From NCBI GenBank assembly GCA_002389265.1, contig DGOD01000012.1:1-18224 (forward strand): a DNA stretch of 18,224 nucleotides, written 5' to 3'. Shown piece by piece: positions 16,844-18,224 of this stretch. Position numbers and translations under genes: made by a program. The notes under the pieces are model-generated. The model was not told where the DNA came from and made no database searches. It saw only the letters and a list, made by a program, of their open reading frames with translations. Each line of letters starts with the position of its first letter. Positions within the stretch are counted from its first letter, which is position 1. This stretch comes from Gammaproteobacteria bacterium UBA4475 (GTDB lineage Bacteria > Pseudomonadota > Gammaproteobacteria > Pseudomonadales > Azotimanducaceae).

Positions 16844-16898
16844 CTTTTAGCTTTTTCCCTCGTTCTGTTTTAATAAGTAGAAGAAAAATATTTCACTG
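16844..16898. other. 55-base gap between exporter and adaptor genes
   Basis: The longest gap in the cluster. It is T-rich then A-rich (CTTTTTCCC ... AGAAGAAAAATA), with no convincing hairpin and no clear -35/-10 pair. The best ribosome-binding candidate is the AGAAG about 14 bases before the ATG, which is distant and weak, so the adaptor may be translated poorly or start elsewhere. Confidence 0.5.
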
Positions 16899-18176
16899 AT
16901 GTACGTTCGGATTCTTAATTTTTGCAAGGCGATATTTGGCTTTTTTTCGCTAGAGGAAATGCACGCTGGTAATTTGGGTAGACGGTTTTTGTGGATTATT
17001 GTTGGTGGCCTGACATCGTTCTTAATATGGTCTTTTTTATCGGAGTTTGATCGGGTAGTTTCTGCCGAGGGTAAAGTCATACCATTTGCAAAACTGCAGA
17101 CTGTTCAGCATTTGGAAGGCGGGATCGTTTCTAAAATCTCTGTAAAAGTTGGTGATAGGGTATCGCTCGGGGATCCACTAGTCTCGATCAGTCCAATCGA
17201 GAGTGCCCAAGAGTTTGACTCCAGAAAAGCAGAATACATTAGGTTGAAAGCGCGTGTTAATCGATTGGAGGCAGAGGCTCGTGGGCGCGATCCGACGTTT
17301 GAACCGGAGTTAATGAGGTCCGATGAAAACCTGATCCGTCTTGAGATGGCCCTGAAGCAAGCACGTGATTTGAAATTGCAGTCAGTGGCGGCTTCATTTG
17401 AGTCACAGTTACTTCAAAAGAAAACTGAGCTAGATGGTTTGGAAAAAACTTTGCAGTTAATAAAAGAAGAGTACATCGTTGTAAAAAAACTCGTGGATCG
17501 TGGCCTTGAGCCAAAGTTGGAGGCGGTTCGAGCCGAAAAATCTCTAGCCGAAGCACAAGCCCGATACCAGACTCTTAAGGCGTCAATGCAAGAAATTCGT
17601 GACCGAAAGGTTATCGCAAGCCAGGAGAATTTGGCGGATATTTTCACAGAGCTCGCTACCGCGCGTAGTGAGTTAAACCAAGTAGAAAAAAGTCTGCCGG
17701 TGGCGGCCGATCGAGCCGATCGATCGGTATTACGATCACCTGTTGCGGGTACTGTAAATCGTGTTCTGGTGACTACTGTGGGCGGGGTTCTTAAAGCGGG
17801 TGAACCCGCAGTTGAAATCGTTCCTGAAGACTCGAAAATGGTGGTGCAAGTAAAAATTCTTCCGGCTGACATCGGATTTGTGAAAACTTCTCAACGAGCG
17901 ATTATCAAGCTTAGTACCTATGATTATTCGATATTTGGTAGCATCACAGGTGCTGTCGCGGTCGTTGGCTCCGATTCTGTGGCGGATGAAAAGGGAAATA
18001 CTTTCTATCTGGTCGATATTTTGCCAGCTAGCGATATATCGAGTACGGGCCGCCGTTTGCCGACCTTACCAGGTATGGTTGCGCAGGTCGATATCGTGAC
18101 AGGGACACGTTCGGTGCTTTCTTACTTATCTTCTCCAGTAACAAAAACTTTGAGTACTGCATTTAGAGAAAAATAG
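16899..18176 (+). CDS. HlyD/LapC-family T1SS membrane fusion protein
   Basis: Periplasmic adaptor joining the ABC exporter to the TolC-like channel. 425 residues, typical. A short cytoplasmic N-terminus (1-29) precedes one membrane helix (about 30-47, FLWIIVGGLTSFLIWSFL). Then come DRVVSAEGKVIPF and the lipoyl-like half QHLEGGIVSKISVKVGDRV, a long coiled coil (about 104-268, e.g. QARDLKLQSVAASFESQLLQ), the second lipoyl half (RSPVAGTVNRVLVTTVGG) and a beta-barrel to about 405 (VVQVKILPADIGFVKTSQRA). The end, SVLSYLSSPVTKTLSTAFRE, matches the closing segment of T1SS adaptors. The start is uncertain: the ATG at 16899 has a weak binding site, but a later start would remove part of the conserved N-terminus. 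Fits directly with the exporter and channel upstream. Confidence 0.94.
   Translation: MYVRILNFCKAIFGFFSLEEMHAGNLGRRFLWIIVGGLTSFLIWSFLSEFDRVVSAEGKVIPFAKLQTVQHLEGGIVSKISVKVGDRVSLGDPLVSISPIESAQEFDSRKAEYIRLKARVNRLEAEARGRDPTFEPELMRSDENLIRLEMALKQARDLKLQSVAASFESQLLQKKTELDGLEKTLQLIKEEYIVVKKLVDRGLEPKLEAVRAEKSLAEAQARYQTLKASMQEIRDRKVIASQENLADIFTELATARSELNQVEKSLPVAADRADRSVLRSPVAGTVNRVLVTTVGGVLKAGEPAVEIVPEDSKMVVQVKILPADIGFVKTSQRAIIKLSTYDYSIFGSITGAVAVVGSDSVADEKGNTFYLVDILPASDISSTGRRLPTLPGMVAQVDIVTGTRSVLSYLSSPVTKTLSTAFREK
17709..17737. repeat. Cluster of four GATC sites including a 12-base palindrome
   Basis: GATC occurs at 17709, 17718, 17722 and 17734, and CCGATCGATCGG at 17716-17727 is a perfect palindrome. 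It lies inside the adaptor gene (residues ADRADRSVLRSP). GATC is the Dam methylation site in many gammaproteobacteria, where clusters can bind SeqA. Here the codons for Asp-Arg (GAT CG) explain part of it. Confidence 0.5.
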
Positions 18177-18224
18177 TTTACTTTTTTACTGTCATGTCAC
18201 GTGGGTAATCGTCCCCTAGAACCA

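Noticed and set aside
16844..16898. Internal promoter or attenuator before the adaptor gene
   Set aside because: There is a T-rich then A-rich stretch but no spaced -35/-10 pair and no stable hairpin.
17414..17872. 152-codon open frame on the minus strand within the adaptor gene
   Set aside because: It is antisense to the conserved coiled-coil and lipoyl parts of the HlyD-like protein, and shows no recognisable motif.
18169..18188. Possible terminator after the adaptor gene
   Set aside because: AAAAATAG, then TTTA, then CTTTTTTA could pair, but the stem is almost all A-T with a mismatch and has no GC core, so it is too weak to call.

Overview
The window is one co-directional stretch on the + strand and carries a type I secretion (T1SS) locus with its giant surface-protein cargo. 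The organism looks like a member of the Pseudomonadota, most likely a gammaproteobacterium, because the order TolC - ABC exporter - HlyD adaptor next to a giant adhesin matches the Pseudomonas lapEBC/lapA arrangement. The taxon is a guess: no rRNA or marker gene is present. Coding sequence fills almost the whole window.

Layout: (1) 3-2675 is the 3' end of a large secreted protein with a bacterial Ig-like domain and several RTX-type Ca2+-binding repeats; its beginning lies outside the window. (2) 2708-13267 encodes a 3519-residue protein. It has an unusual N-terminal region with a hydrophobic, signal-like segment, then a Gly tract, a Ca-loop domain followed by a helical stretch, a long array of degenerate beta-sandwich (cadherin-like) domains interrupted by an EF-hand module, and C-terminal RTX repeats with a T1SS-type end. 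(3) 13276-14667 encodes a TolC/LapE-like outer membrane channel. (4) 14672-16843 encodes a LapB-type T1SS ATPase/permease whose N-terminal peptidase-like domain has lost its catalytic residues. (5) 16899-18176 encodes an HlyD/LapC-like adaptor. The gaps are 32, 8, 4 and 55 bases and none shows a convincing terminator or promoter, so the five genes are probably one transcript.

Working model: the ABC exporter and the adaptor form the inner-membrane complex, dock on the TolC-like channel and move one or both giant Ca2+-binding proteins to the cell surface, where they probably serve in adhesion or biofilm formation. No LapD/LapG-type release genes are in the window. The least familiar parts are the first ~265 residues of the giant protein and the EF-hand module in the middle of its domain array. 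Longer gene-free stretches (over 300 bases) do not occur; the last 48 bases hold nothing I recognise.
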